From: JBKEDC01 sp047975205 | Lineage (GTDB): Bacteria; Bacteroidota; Bacteroidia; Bacteroidales; Prolixibacteraceae | Length of the DNA: 64,000 nucleotides | Direction of reading: 5' to 3' | Assembly (NCBI GenBank): GCA_047975205.1 | Contig: JBKEDC010000036.1 | Coordinates: forward strand, 1-64,000 | Shown: in pieces, positions 17,336 through 25,172 of the stretch | How positions within the stretch are numbered: the first letter of the stretch is position 1 | Layout of the letters: each line of letters starts with the position of its first letter | Notes under the pieces: model-generated | Database searches by the model: none | Seen by the model: only the letters and a program-made list of their open reading frames with translations | Told to the model about the DNA's origin: nothing | Program-made: the position numbers and the translations under genes

Positions 17336-18283
17336 ATGTTTTTTAAAGTAATTCTAATCATAGCTATTATTACACAGTTTGTTGCTGCCGGTATTGCTAT
17401 CAGCCTGATTCGTAAAACAAAGTATAATGCATCATGGATATTACTTACAGCCGGTTTTTTTCTGCAAGCGGTTCGTCTCGTTGGAGAATATCTTCCTATT
17501 GCAGGTATTCATCAAACAGACTACACAGAGCTTTTAAGGGCATGGTCTGCTGTGTTAATGGCTTTCCTTTTTGTGATGGGAGTTTTCTATATTCAGAAGA
17601 TCTTTAAGTATATGAGCAAGATGGAGGCACAAAGACGACATAGTGAGAAACTATTGTTGAATGCCACTATTCAAGCAGAGGAAACAGAGCGAAAACGCTT
17701 CGCTAAAGAAGTACACGATGGTTTAGGTCCACTACTTTCAACCATAAAAATGTCAGTTTCGGCATTAACTTATCTCGATCTTGACGATAAATCTCGTCAG
17801 ATTGTAAATAATACTAATGATGTCATTAATGAAGCGATAAAATCTGTCAAAGAAATCTCTAATAATTTAAGTCCTCATGTATTGGAAAATTTTGGTTTGA
17901 TGAGAGCAGTCCAGAATTTTGTGAATAAACTCAATGCATTAAAGATGATTAAAATTACTTTTGAAAGTAATTTAGGCTATCAACGATTTGATAAGGATAT
18001 AGAGATTGTTTTATATCGTGTGATTTGTGAATTAATCAACAATACAATTAAACATGCTGCAGCAGAAAATATTTTCATTGATTTGAATATCAATGAAAAA
18101 ATGATTACAATTGCTTATCACGATGATGGTATTGGTATGGATATTGAACAGTTAGAGAAGCAAAGTCAAGAGGGCATGGGTATTTCTAATATTTTTTCGC
18201 GGATTAGCTCGTTAAGAGGAAATATAGATATGAAGAGTAAGTCTGAGAAAGGTTTTGATATAAATATTACGGTGGAGATATAA
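17336..18283 (+). CDS. Membrane sensor histidine kinase, NarX/DesK-type (HisKA_3)
   Basis: 315 residues. Three membrane helices (about 3-23, 33-51, 68-88) form a small sensor with no large periplasmic domain. A short coiled coil leads to the dimerisation/phosphoacceptor box ERKRFAKEVHDGLGPLLSTI with His127. The ATP domain shows an N box (ELINNTIKHAA) and a G box (HDDGIGMDIEQL, then GMGISNI). It should phosphorylate the response regulator whose gene starts 2 bp downstream. The signal is unknown; the short exposed loops suggest a membrane or lipid-soluble cue. Confidence 0.93.
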   Translation: MFFKVILIIAIITQFVAAGIAISLIRKTKYNASWILLTAGFFLQAVRLVGEYLPIAGIHQTDYTELLRAWSAVLMAFLFVMGVFYIQKIFKYMSKMEAQRRHSEKLLLNATIQAEETERKRFAKEVHDGLGPLLSTIKMSVSALTYLDLDDKSRQIVNNTNDVINEAIKSVKEISNNLSPHVLENFGLMRAVQNFVNKLNALKMIKITFESNLGYQRFDKDIEIVLYRVICELINNTIKHAAAENIFIDLNINEKMITIAYHDDGIGMDIEQLEKQSQEGMGISNIFSRISSLRGNIDMKSKSEKGFDINITVEI

Positions 18284-18284
18284 T

Positions 18285-18938
18285 ATGGTAGATAAAAAGC
18301 GAAAAGTTATATTGGTAGATGATCATACTTTATTCAGAAATGGATTGCGCATACTTCTAGATGCCTCCGGTGAATATGAGGTAATTGCAGAGGCTTCCAA
18401 TGGACAAGAATTTCTAGTATCACTTGCAAAATGCAATCCGGATGTAGTATTACTTGACATAGATATGCCGGTTATGGACGGAATAACAGCGGCTAAAAAA
18501 GCTATTGAATTATATCCTGATCTTAAGATCATAACTCTGAGCATGTACGGAGAGGAATACTATTATTATGGAATGGTTGATGCGGGAGTAAATGGGTTTT
18601 TATTGAAAAACTCAGATATCACAGAAGTTATTCAAGCAATAGATACTGTTTGCTCCGGAGCTAATTACTTTTCATCTGAATTATTGGATAATTTAGTAAT
18701 GAATTTTAGAACGAAACCAGAGCATCATTCTAAGGAGCCCCACTTACTTTCCTCGCGTGAAATAGAAATCTTAATTCTGATATGCAAAGGATTTTCAAAT
18801 CAAGAAATAGGAGATGAGCTTTATATATCGAAGCGAACTGTAGATAAGCATCGAGCAAATATTTTGGAAAAGAGCCAATGCAAAAACACAGCTCAGCTCG
18901 TAGTGTATGCAATCAAGAATAAGCTTGTTGAAGTTTAG
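18285..18938 (+). CDS. NarL/FixJ-family response regulator
   Basis: 217 residues. Receiver domain 8-125 with acidic pocket (VDDH), phosphoacceptor Asp58 (VVLLDIDMPVMDG) and conserved Lys (GFLLKNSD). LuxR-type helix-turn-helix at about 150-215 (LSSREIEILILICKGFSNQEIGDELYIS, KRTVDKHRANIL). Cognate to the kinase encoded immediately upstream. The stop codon is the first base triplet of a terminator, so the operon ends here. Target genes cannot be told; the PorT-like and kelch genes upstream are candidates by proximity only. Confidence 0.94.
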   Translation: MVDKKRKVILVDDHTLFRNGLRILLDASGEYEVIAEASNGQEFLVSLAKCNPDVVLLDIDMPVMDGITAAKKAIELYPDLKIITLSMYGEEYYYYGMVDAGVNGFLLKNSDITEVIQAIDTVCSGANYFSSELLDNLVMNFRTKPEHHSKEPHLLSSREIEILILICKGFSNQEIGDELYISKRTVDKHRANILEKSQCKNTAQLVVYAIKNKLVEV

Positions 18939-18980
18939 CTTTTCAATTCTAGGAATTTTCCTTCTAGAGTTGAAAAGCTA
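18936..18980. terminator. Terminator between the response regulator gene and gnd
   Basis: 17-bp stem with one G-U pair (arms 18936-18952 and 18964-18980, TAGCTTTTCAATTCTAG). It lies between convergent genes and may work both ways, but the T tracts are short. Confidence 0.7.
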
Positions 18981-19020
18981 CTAATAGATAATCTATTGAA
19001 ATATTGATATACTCTCGCTA

Positions 19021-20475
19021 CTAAACATCGTAAGTGGTTGATGCAGTTTTTCCTCCTTTACCTGTCCAATTTGTATGGAAAAACTCACCTCTGGGTTTAT
19101 CTGTTCGTTCGTACATGTGGGCTCCGAAATAATCTCGTTGTGCTTGCAATAAATTAGTTGGCAATTTGTGAGTCCTAAGTCCATCGAAATAGTTTATGGC
19201 TGATGTGAGAGCCGGAGTTGGTATTCCATTCAATATTGATAATGCACAAATGCGTCGCCAACCAGCTTGAGCAGTTTCTATTTTATTTCTGAAAAAAGGC
19301 GATAAAAGCAGATTCTGAAGATTCGGTTGTTTGTCGAAAGCATCTTTTATATCGGTTAAAAATGCGGAACGGATGATGCATCCTCCACGCCACATTAAAG
19401 CGATATCTCCGTAATTCAGCTTCCAATCATATTCATTAGCAGCCCCCATCATGAGTTGGTAACCCTGAGCATACGATATGATTTTAGCTCCATATAATGC
19501 CATTTTTAAGTCATCTAATATCTGCTGTTTATCTCTGTCAAGATTAATAATAGGAGCATCAATTGCTTTAGAAACTTTCATACGCAAACTTTTTTGAACA
19601 GATAGACATCTGGCAAAAACGGATTCAGCAATTAAACTTAAAGGGACTCCTAAATCTAGGGCTGATACGCCTGCCCACTTTCCGGTGCCTTTTTGCCCTG
19701 CTACATCTAGAATCTTTTCTACTAATGGTTCTCCTAATTCATCTTTATGCGTTAATATATTAGACGTAATTTCAATTAAATAAGAATCTAGTTCTTCACT
19801 ATTCCATTTTTTGAATATTTCATGCATCTCATCGTGAGATAAGCGTAGCATATCTCTCATAATATGATATGCTTCACCGATAATCTGCATATCACCATAT
19901 TCAATGCCGTTATGAACCATTTTTACGAAGTGACCGGCACCGCCTTCGCCAACCCATTCGCAACAAGGCGATCCATCTTCTACCTTAGCTGCAATCGATT
20001 GAAAAATATCTTTTATATGCACCCAAGCCTTTGGGCTTCCTCCGGGCATCAGAGAAGGACCAGTTAAGGCACCTTCTTCACCACCGGATACACCACTGCC
20101 AACGTATAACAATCCTTCATTTTCCACATACTTGTTTCTACGACAAGTATCTGAAAAATGAGAATTTCCTCCATCAATAATAATATCTCCTTTTTCCAAA
20201 TGGGGCAGAAGCAATGTTATGAAGTCATCAACAGGTTTACCGGCTTTCACTAATAGCATTACTTTTCTTGGTTTTTCAAGCGATGCCACAAACTCCTCAA
20301 TTGAATGTGTTCCAATTATATTTTTGCCTTCACCTCGGTTACTAATGAACTGGTCAACCTTAGCTGTGGTTCGATTGTAAACAGCTACAGTATACCCTTT
20401 ACTCTCCATGTTGAGCACGAGGTTTTCCCCCATAACAGCTAATCCTATTAGCCCAATATTAGCTAGTTTTTCCAT
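19021..20475 (-). CDS. gnd: 6-phosphogluconate dehydrogenase, decarboxylating
   Basis: Converts 6-phosphogluconate to ribulose 5-phosphate with NADP in the oxidative pentose phosphate pathway. 484 residues, the full-length form. N-terminal Rossmann motif GLIGLAVMGENLVLNM with NR in AVYNRTTAK favours NADP. Other sites: IIDGGNSHFSD, GVSGGEEGALTGPSLMPGG, the catalytic Lys/Asn region HFVKMVHNGIEYGDMQ, QKGTGKW, and the C-terminal QRDYFGAHMYER. It follows pdxB by 7 bp and is likely co-transcribed with it. Confidence 0.96.
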   Translation of the reverse strand: MEKLANIGLIGLAVMGENLVLNMESKGYTVAVYNRTTAKVDQFISNRGEGKNIIGTHSIEEFVASLEKPRKVMLLVKAGKPVDDFITLLLPHLEKGDIIIDGGNSHFSDTCRRNKYVENEGLLYVGSGVSGGEEGALTGPSLMPGGSPKAWVHIKDIFQSIAAKVEDGSPCCEWVGEGGAGHFVKMVHNGIEYGDMQIIGEAYHIMRDMLRLSHDEMHEIFKKWNSEELDSYLIEITSNILTHKDELGEPLVEKILDVAGQKGTGKWAGVSALDLGVPLSLIAESVFARCLSVQKSLRMKVSKAIDAPIINLDRDKQQILDDLKMALYGAKIISYAQGYQLMMGAANEYDWKLNYGDIALMWRGGCIIRSAFLTDIKDAFDKQPNLQNLLLSPFFRNKIETAQAGWRRICALSILNGIPTPALTSAINYFDGLRTHKLPTNLLQAQRDYFGAHMYERTDKPRGEFFHTNWTGKGGKTASTTYDV

Positions 20476-20482
20476 ATCTTTT

Positions 20483-21613
20483 TTATTTCATTATTACTTG
20501 AAATCCAATGTTACTTAACAGCTTTTGTTGTGTATTGTTTACACTTAATGCAGATATAATATAAAATGGAAATTCTCGACGAACTGGATAGCTACCTCTT
20601 AAATTTTCGAACTGAGATTTGTTACATTGTAAAAGCTTAGAGTCTTCATCAATTTTATAAGTAGCCAGTATAGCTTCTGTTACTATTTCTTGGGTAGTCT
20701 TATCTTTGCCGTTCAGGTTAATCTCATTTGTTTTGGGTTCTTCAATATTGATGCATTTCCAATTGTTGATACCGAAATTGAAGAATGCACTTAGGGCTTG
20801 AATAGAATGAGAGGTACCATTAGCTTTCCCATCTTTGGAATAGCCGGCAATGTGAGGAGTAGCTATGGTAGCTAATTCTAACAACTCATCATTAATATTA
20901 GGTTCATTTTCCCAACAATCTATGATTAACCCCTGAAGTCTATTCGTTTTCATACCATTGATGAGTGCTATGCTGTCAGTTACTTCTCCTCTGCACGTAT
21001 TGATAATAAATGGATGACGTGTGCATTCGTGTATAAACGGTTCATTAATTAAGTGAAAATTAGCATCTATGCCTGTCTTATTCAACGGAACGTGCAAACT
21101 GATGATGTCAGATTTTTGTTTAATTTCTTCTAGGCTTACGAAGTTATCATTACCTTCTTTTCTAGCTCGCGGGGGGTCGTTTAGCAGGACTTTCATACTT
21201 AGTAGTTTGGCTATACGAGCTATCTTGCTGCCTACGTTCCCAACACCAATAATACCTATAGTTAGTTGAGATAGTTTGAGTTTTTGTTTCGTAGCTATGT
21301 GTACCAATGCTGCTGCTACGTATTGTTCTACAGAACTGCTGTTGCAACCGGGGGCATTCACCCATTTAATATGGGATTTTCTGCAATAATCGGTATCAAT
21401 ATGGTCAAAGCCAATAGTTGCAGTAACAATTAGCTTCACCGAAGTGCTTTCAAGTAATTTAGAATTACATTGAGTGCGTGTTCTAATTACAATAGCATCA
21501 GCATCTTTTATCAATTGATTATCAATATCAGCGCCATTGCAGTATAAAACTTTGGCAAACGGTTCTAATACACCTTTTATGTATGGAATCTTATTATCGA
21601 TTACTATTTTCAT
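20483..21613 (-). CDS. pdxB: 4-phosphoerythronate dehydrogenase
   Basis: Second step of the DXP-dependent route to pyridoxal 5'-phosphate. 376 residues of the D-2-hydroxyacid dehydrogenase fold. PdxB features are MKIVIDNKIPYIKGVLEPFA at the start, TATIGFDHIDTDYC, WVNAPGCNSSSVEQYVAAAL, the NAD motif GIIGVGNVGSKIAR, the catalytic His region ATPHIAGYSKDGKANGT, and the PdxB-specific C-terminal dimerisation domain after about 285. Presence implies de novo vitamin B6 synthesis. Promoter -7 TAGTTTTG (21630-21637) lies upstream. Forms an operon with gnd. Confidence 0.95.
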   Translation of the reverse strand: MKIVIDNKIPYIKGVLEPFAKVLYCNGADIDNQLIKDADAIVIRTRTQCNSKLLESTSVKLIVTATIGFDHIDTDYCRKSHIKWVNAPGCNSSSVEQYVAAALVHIATKQKLKLSQLTIGIIGVGNVGSKIARIAKLLSMKVLLNDPPRARKEGNDNFVSLEEIKQKSDIISLHVPLNKTGIDANFHLINEPFIHECTRHPFIINTCRGEVTDSIALINGMKTNRLQGLIIDCWENEPNINDELLELATIATPHIAGYSKDGKANGTSHSIQALSAFFNFGINNWKCINIEEPKTNEINLNGKDKTTQEIVTEAILATYKIDEDSKLLQCNKSQFENLRGSYPVRREFPFYIISALSVNNTQQKLLSNIGFQVIMK

Positions 21614-21629
21614 TTTCTTTAATTTTTTG

Positions 21630-21637
21630 CAAAACTA
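21630..21637 (-). promoter_or_regulatory. -7 element of the pdxB-gnd operon
   Basis: Minus-strand TAGTTTTG, exact -7 match, 16 bp before the pdxB start. No clear -33 TTTG at 18-20 nt. Confidence 0.45.
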
Positions 21638-21699
21638 AGGGAAAAACAAATCTTTTCATGCATTATGCTGATTGAATTTTTCATGATAAATGGAGCGCA

Positions 21700-21741
21700 T
21701 AAAATAAGGGTATCCCAATATGTTATGGAATACCCTTATTT
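21700..21741 (-). terminator. Terminator of the kdgK-eda-exuT operon
   Basis: 12-bp perfect arms 21702-21713 and 21730-21741 (AAATAAGGGTAT), extendable with CC/GG pairs. The minus-strand end reads TTATTTTATG. It follows the transporter stop by about 20 bp. Confidence 0.8.
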
Positions 21742-21763
21742 GAAATGATGAAGTAATAATTTA

Positions 21764-23227
21764 CTAACTTAAGTCGGTAATAGGACTATATTTAGGAACT
21801 AATGCTTTCATTACAATCCAACCTATTAGATAGGCTACGGCACATACACAGAAAATGATAAAATATCCGGCTTCAAGACCGGAATATCCCATAAAGTTCA
21901 GTCCTGATTTTTCTGCATAATCAAAAAGTTTACCGGAACCTTTATTGATTAATGTAGAGCCTAATCCTCCGGCAAGACCACCAATACCTGTTATGGTTGC
22001 GATGGCAGCTTTAGGAAACATATCGCCAACTGTAGAGAAAATGTTTGCTGACCAAGCTTGGTGAGCAGCTCCGGCAATACCGATAATGATTACCGGAAAC
22101 CAATAAGAAATAGAACCTAATGGTTGAGCAAATAAGGCTAATAGAGGAAAGAATGCAAAAATCAGCATGGAACGCATGCGACCGGAGTAAGGATCCATTC
22201 CTTTTTTCTCCACCAATATAGTTGGTAAATATCCTCCTAAGATAGAAAGTAAGGTAATTGCATAAAGTACAAATAAAGCGACTTGAGCTTGAGGATCTGA
22301 TGATTTCAAACCATACACAGAGCTTAAGTATGCAGGTGTCCAGAATAAAAAGAACCACCAAACACCATCAGTCATGAATTTACCGAATGCAAATGCCCAA
22401 GTTTGTTTATAACTAAGACATTTTAGCATGCTGATTGAACTGCCTGCATTTTCACAGCTTTCGTATTTATCATCACCATCTTGTTGAATATATTCTAGCT
22501 CAGCAGCATTAACTCGCGCATGTTTAGAAGGTTTAGCATATCCGAACTGCCACCAACCCATCCAAATAAATCCAAGTCCACCGATGACAATAAACGAAGC
22601 TTCCCATCCCCAAGTTGCTGCAAGCCAAGGAATGACAATCGGTGCGGCTAAAGCCCCAACAGTAGCTCCTGCATTGAAAATAGAAGTAGCATATGCACGG
22701 TCTTTTTTAGGGAAATACTCTGCTGTGGTTTTAATAGCAGCAGGAAAGTTTCCGGCCTCACCGATAGCAAGAACTAATCGAGCAAAGATGAACATAGTTA
22801 CGCTGACATTGATAACCTTGCTCACATCGCCGGTTGTAGCAATAAAGTTTTGTATGGACTCACTTGCACCGTGAAATCCGACGAACCAGTTGCCACTAAC
22901 TACGCCTGAAGTTGCAATACCGCAAAATGCGTGTAGCACTGCTCCGACAGACCAGATACCAATAGCCCAATGAAAACCTTTTTTAGTCCCCATCCAATCG
23001 ACGAATCGACCGGCAAATAAAAGGCTAATAGCATAAAACATGGAAAAAAGTGCTGTAATTGTTCCGTAATCATTGTTTGTCCAATGAAATTCCGGAGCAA
23101 TAAAATCATTCCAAGTTAAAGAAAGTACTTGCCGATCAAGATAGTTTACTGTTGTTGCCATGAAAAGCATAGCTACAATAGTCCATCTGTAACTCGACAT
23201 TTTGGTTGTTCCGTTATTAACAGCCAT
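21764..23227 (-). CDS. exuT: MFS transporter, hexuronate-type (ExuT-like)
   Basis: 487 residues, about twelve membrane helices, of the anion:cation symporter branch of the major facilitator superfamily. The N-terminal signature RWTIVAMLFMATTVNYLDRQVLSL fits hexuronate/glucarate permeases. Other marks are MFYAISLLFAGRFVDWMGTKKG and GEAGNFPAAIKTTAEYFPKKDRA. Expected to import glucuronate/galacturonate by proton symport. Context supports this: it is the last gene of kdgK-eda-exuT, 55 bp after eda, with uxaC upstream. Exact substrate inferred from context. Confidence 0.85.
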   Translation of the reverse strand: MAVNNGTTKMSSYRWTIVAMLFMATTVNYLDRQVLSLTWNDFIAPEFHWTNNDYGTITALFSMFYAISLLFAGRFVDWMGTKKGFHWAIGIWSVGAVLHAFCGIATSGVVSGNWFVGFHGASESIQNFIATTGDVSKVINVSVTMFIFARLVLAIGEAGNFPAAIKTTAEYFPKKDRAYATSIFNAGATVGALAAPIVIPWLAATWGWEASFIVIGGLGFIWMGWWQFGYAKPSKHARVNAAELEYIQQDGDDKYESCENAGSSISMLKCLSYKQTWAFAFGKFMTDGVWWFFLFWTPAYLSSVYGLKSSDPQAQVALFVLYAITLLSILGGYLPTILVEKKGMDPYSGRMRSMLIFAFFPLLALFAQPLGSISYWFPVIIIGIAGAAHQAWSANIFSTVGDMFPKAAIATITGIGGLAGGLGSTLINKGSGKLFDYAEKSGLNFMGYSGLEAGYFIIFCVCAVAYLIGWIVMKALVPKYSPITDLS

Positions 23228-23282
23228 AATCTAAGTTGTTTTTATATTTATAAAAGGTGTGATTAATTTTATTAGTTAGTTA

Positions 23283-23951
23283 TTAGCGCAACTTTTTAGC
23301 TATAGCCAAAGCTTCAGCACATTTATTGGTAATGAATGCCCAATCGCCGTTGTTTACTACATCTTTAGGGAATAATTGAGAACCCATTCCTACACAATGC
23401 ACTCCGGCTTCAAACCATCCTTTCATGTTGGCTTCATCCGGAGAAACTCCTCCGGTAGGCATGATGCAAGCGTAAGGCATCGGACCTTTAACCGCTTTTA
23501 CGAAAGAAGGACCGCCAACCTGAGATCCCGGAAATATTTTTACTACTTCAACCCCAAGTTCATGAGCTTTTACAATTTCGGTTACAGAACCACAACCTGG
23601 ACTATATGCTACCTTACGTTTGTTACATACTTTAGCCGATTCTTCATCTAATGCCGGAGAAACGACAAAGTTGGTACCTATTTGAAGATATAGTGCTGCA
23701 GTGGGAGCATCAATGATAGATCCAACTCCCATAATCATTTCCGGACATTCTTTTTCTGACCATTTTACGATTTCAGCAAAAACTTCATGAGCAAAGTCGC
23801 CACGATTAGTAAACTCGAACACGCGAATACCACCATCGTAGCAAGCCTTTACTACATTTTTACAAACTTCAACATCTTTATGATAAAATACAGGAACAAC
23901 ACCTGTTTCTTTCATAGCAACAGCCACATCAATTCTTGAAAAGCGAGCCAT
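23283..23951 (-). CDS. eda: KDPG/KHG aldolase (bifunctional)
   Basis: Cleaves 2-keto-3-deoxy-6-phosphogluconate to pyruvate and glyceraldehyde 3-phosphate. 222 residues, class I aldolase TIM barrel. The Schiff-base Lys138 is in VVKIFPGSQVGG and the catalytic Glu46 in RVFEFTNRG. The C-terminal phosphate site is MPTGGVSPDEAN and GVHCVGMGSQLF. It follows kdgK by 82 bp, with a hairpin in the gap, and precedes the transporter. It completes the Entner-Doudoroff-type tail of hexuronate breakdown. Confidence 0.95.
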   Translation of the reverse strand: MARFSRIDVAVAMKETGVVPVFYHKDVEVCKNVVKACYDGGIRVFEFTNRGDFAHEVFAEIVKWSEKECPEMIMGVGSIIDAPTAALYLQIGTNFVVSPALDEESAKVCNKRKVAYSPGCGSVTEIVKAHELGVEVVKIFPGSQVGGPSFVKAVKGPMPYACIMPTGGVSPDEANMKGWFEAGVHCVGMGSQLFPKDVVNNGDWAFITNKCAEALAIAKKLR

Positions 23952-23984
23952 AATATTTAATATTTAATCAATTGTTATAAATGC

Positions 23985-24018
23985 CATTACCCCCAACTGT
24001 TTAAAGTAGGGGGTAATG
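23985..24018 (-). other. kdgK-eda intercistronic hairpin
   Basis: Perfect 10-bp inverted repeat, CATTACCCCC at 23985-23994 and its complement at 24009-24018, loop 14 nt. No T run follows on the minus strand, so it looks like an intercistronic mRNA-processing or stability structure rather than a full terminator. Confidence 0.6.
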
Positions 24019-24033
24019 AACCTATTTGTTTAT

Positions 24034-25071
24034 TTATCTAGAAACACGTCCGGAAGCATCACCATTCATTAGTTTTTCAACTTCACTAACAGTAACACGG
24101 TTGTAATCGCCGTATATAGTGTGTTTTAAACAAGAAGCAGCAACAGCAAAATTCAGTGCCTTTTGGTCATCAGTAGGGTAGGTTAATAAACCATAGATTA
24201 AACCGCCCATAAATGAATCGCCACCACCAACACGATCAACAATATGCGTAATTTGATATTGTGGAGATTCATAAAGCTTTTTGCCGTCGTAAAGCACACC
24301 GGCCCACGAGTTGTGGTTAGCATTAACAGAACCGCGAAGTGTAGTGATTACTTTTTTCACGCGAGGGAATTTAGTCATAATTTGTTTTGAAACAGATTCA
24401 TAAGCAGCACCTTCAACATGACCACCTGTTACATCAACGCCTTCAGGGTGAATACCTAATACCATGGCAGCATCTTCTTCGTTACCTAACACTACATCAG
24501 TTCCAGCAACCAATTCCGGCATAACTTCGCCGGCAGTTTTTCCGTAATTCCAAAGGTTTTTACGATAGTTAAGGTCACAAGAAACAGTAACTCCAAGTTC
24601 GTTAGCCTTTTTAATAGCCTCTAAACAAACATCGGCAGCACCTTGAGAGATAGCCGGAGTAATACCTGTCCAGTGGAAGAAATCGGCACCTTCAAACACT
24701 TTCTCCCAATCAATCATGCCAAGATCAATCTGAGAAACAGAAGAGTAAGCACGATCATATACCACCTTTGAAGCTCGACTAACAGCACCGGTTTCTAAGA
24801 AATAGATACCTAATCGGTCGCCTCCATAAATGATTTTCTCTGTACCAACGCCATATTTGCGCAAGTCCATCATGCAGGATCTACCAATGTCGTTTTTAGG
24901 AAGACGAGTTACAAAGTCCACGTCAATACCATAATTAGCTAGAGAAACAGCTACGTTGGCTTCGCCGCCACCATATGTAGCTGTAAAATTATCAGTTTGC
25001 TCAAATCGCAAATAACCCGGTGTTGCCAAACGCAACATAATTTCACCGAATGTTACTACTTTTTTACTCAT
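24034..25071 (-). CDS. kdgK: 2-keto-3-deoxygluconate kinase (PfkB family)
   Basis: Phosphorylates KDG to KDPG. 345 residues of the ribokinase/PfkB fold: KVVTFGEIMLRLATPG at the start, the Gly-rich YGGGEANVAVSLANYG, and the C-terminal catalytic signature RVGGGDSFMGGLIYGLL (Asp as base). Position between uxaC and eda makes KDG the likely substrate over fructose or ribose. A good promoter (25112-25141) with an overlapping LacI-type operator lies directly upstream, so kdgK-eda-exuT probably form a substrate-induced operon. Confidence 0.93.
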   Translation of the reverse strand: MSKKVVTFGEIMLRLATPGYLRFEQTDNFTATYGGGEANVAVSLANYGIDVDFVTRLPKNDIGRSCMMDLRKYGVGTEKIIYGGDRLGIYFLETGAVSRASKVVYDRAYSSVSQIDLGMIDWEKVFEGADFFHWTGITPAISQGAADVCLEAIKKANELGVTVSCDLNYRKNLWNYGKTAGEVMPELVAGTDVVLGNEEDAAMVLGIHPEGVDVTGGHVEGAAYESVSKQIMTKFPRVKKVITTLRGSVNANHNSWAGVLYDGKKLYESPQYQITHIVDRVGGGDSFMGGLIYGLLTYPTDDQKALNFAVAASCLKHTIYGDYNRVTVSEVEKLMNGDASGRVSR

Positions 25072-25099
25072 TGTAATATATTAAAAATGTTCTTATAAG

Positions 25100-25113
25100 T
25101 GCAATCGATTGCA
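25100..25113. promoter_or_regulatory. LacI-family-type operator upstream of kdgK
   Basis: Perfect 14-bp palindrome TGCAATCGATTGCA. It has the central CG and TGnAAnCGnTTnCA layout typical of LacI-family operators. It overlaps the downstream end of the -7 element and the expected transcription start of kdgK, where a repressor would block initiation. No LacI-type gene is in the window. No second copy was found before uxaC. Confidence 0.65.
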
Positions 25114-25141
25114 AAACTACAATTAATTTTGATTACACAAA
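25112..25141 (-). promoter_or_regulatory. Promoter of kdgK-eda-exuT
   Basis: On the minus strand TTTG (25138-25141), 18 nt, then TAGTTTTG (25112-25119): both elements of the Bacteroidetes promoter are present with the same spacing as the promoter before 49101. Confidence 0.7.
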
Positions 25142-25172
25142 TAGAAAAACAAAAGATTTCCGATGATTTCCC

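Noticed and set aside
23985..24018. Terminator between kdgK and eda
   Set aside because: The stem is strong but no T tract follows on the transcribed strand, so it was kept as an intercistronic hairpin only.
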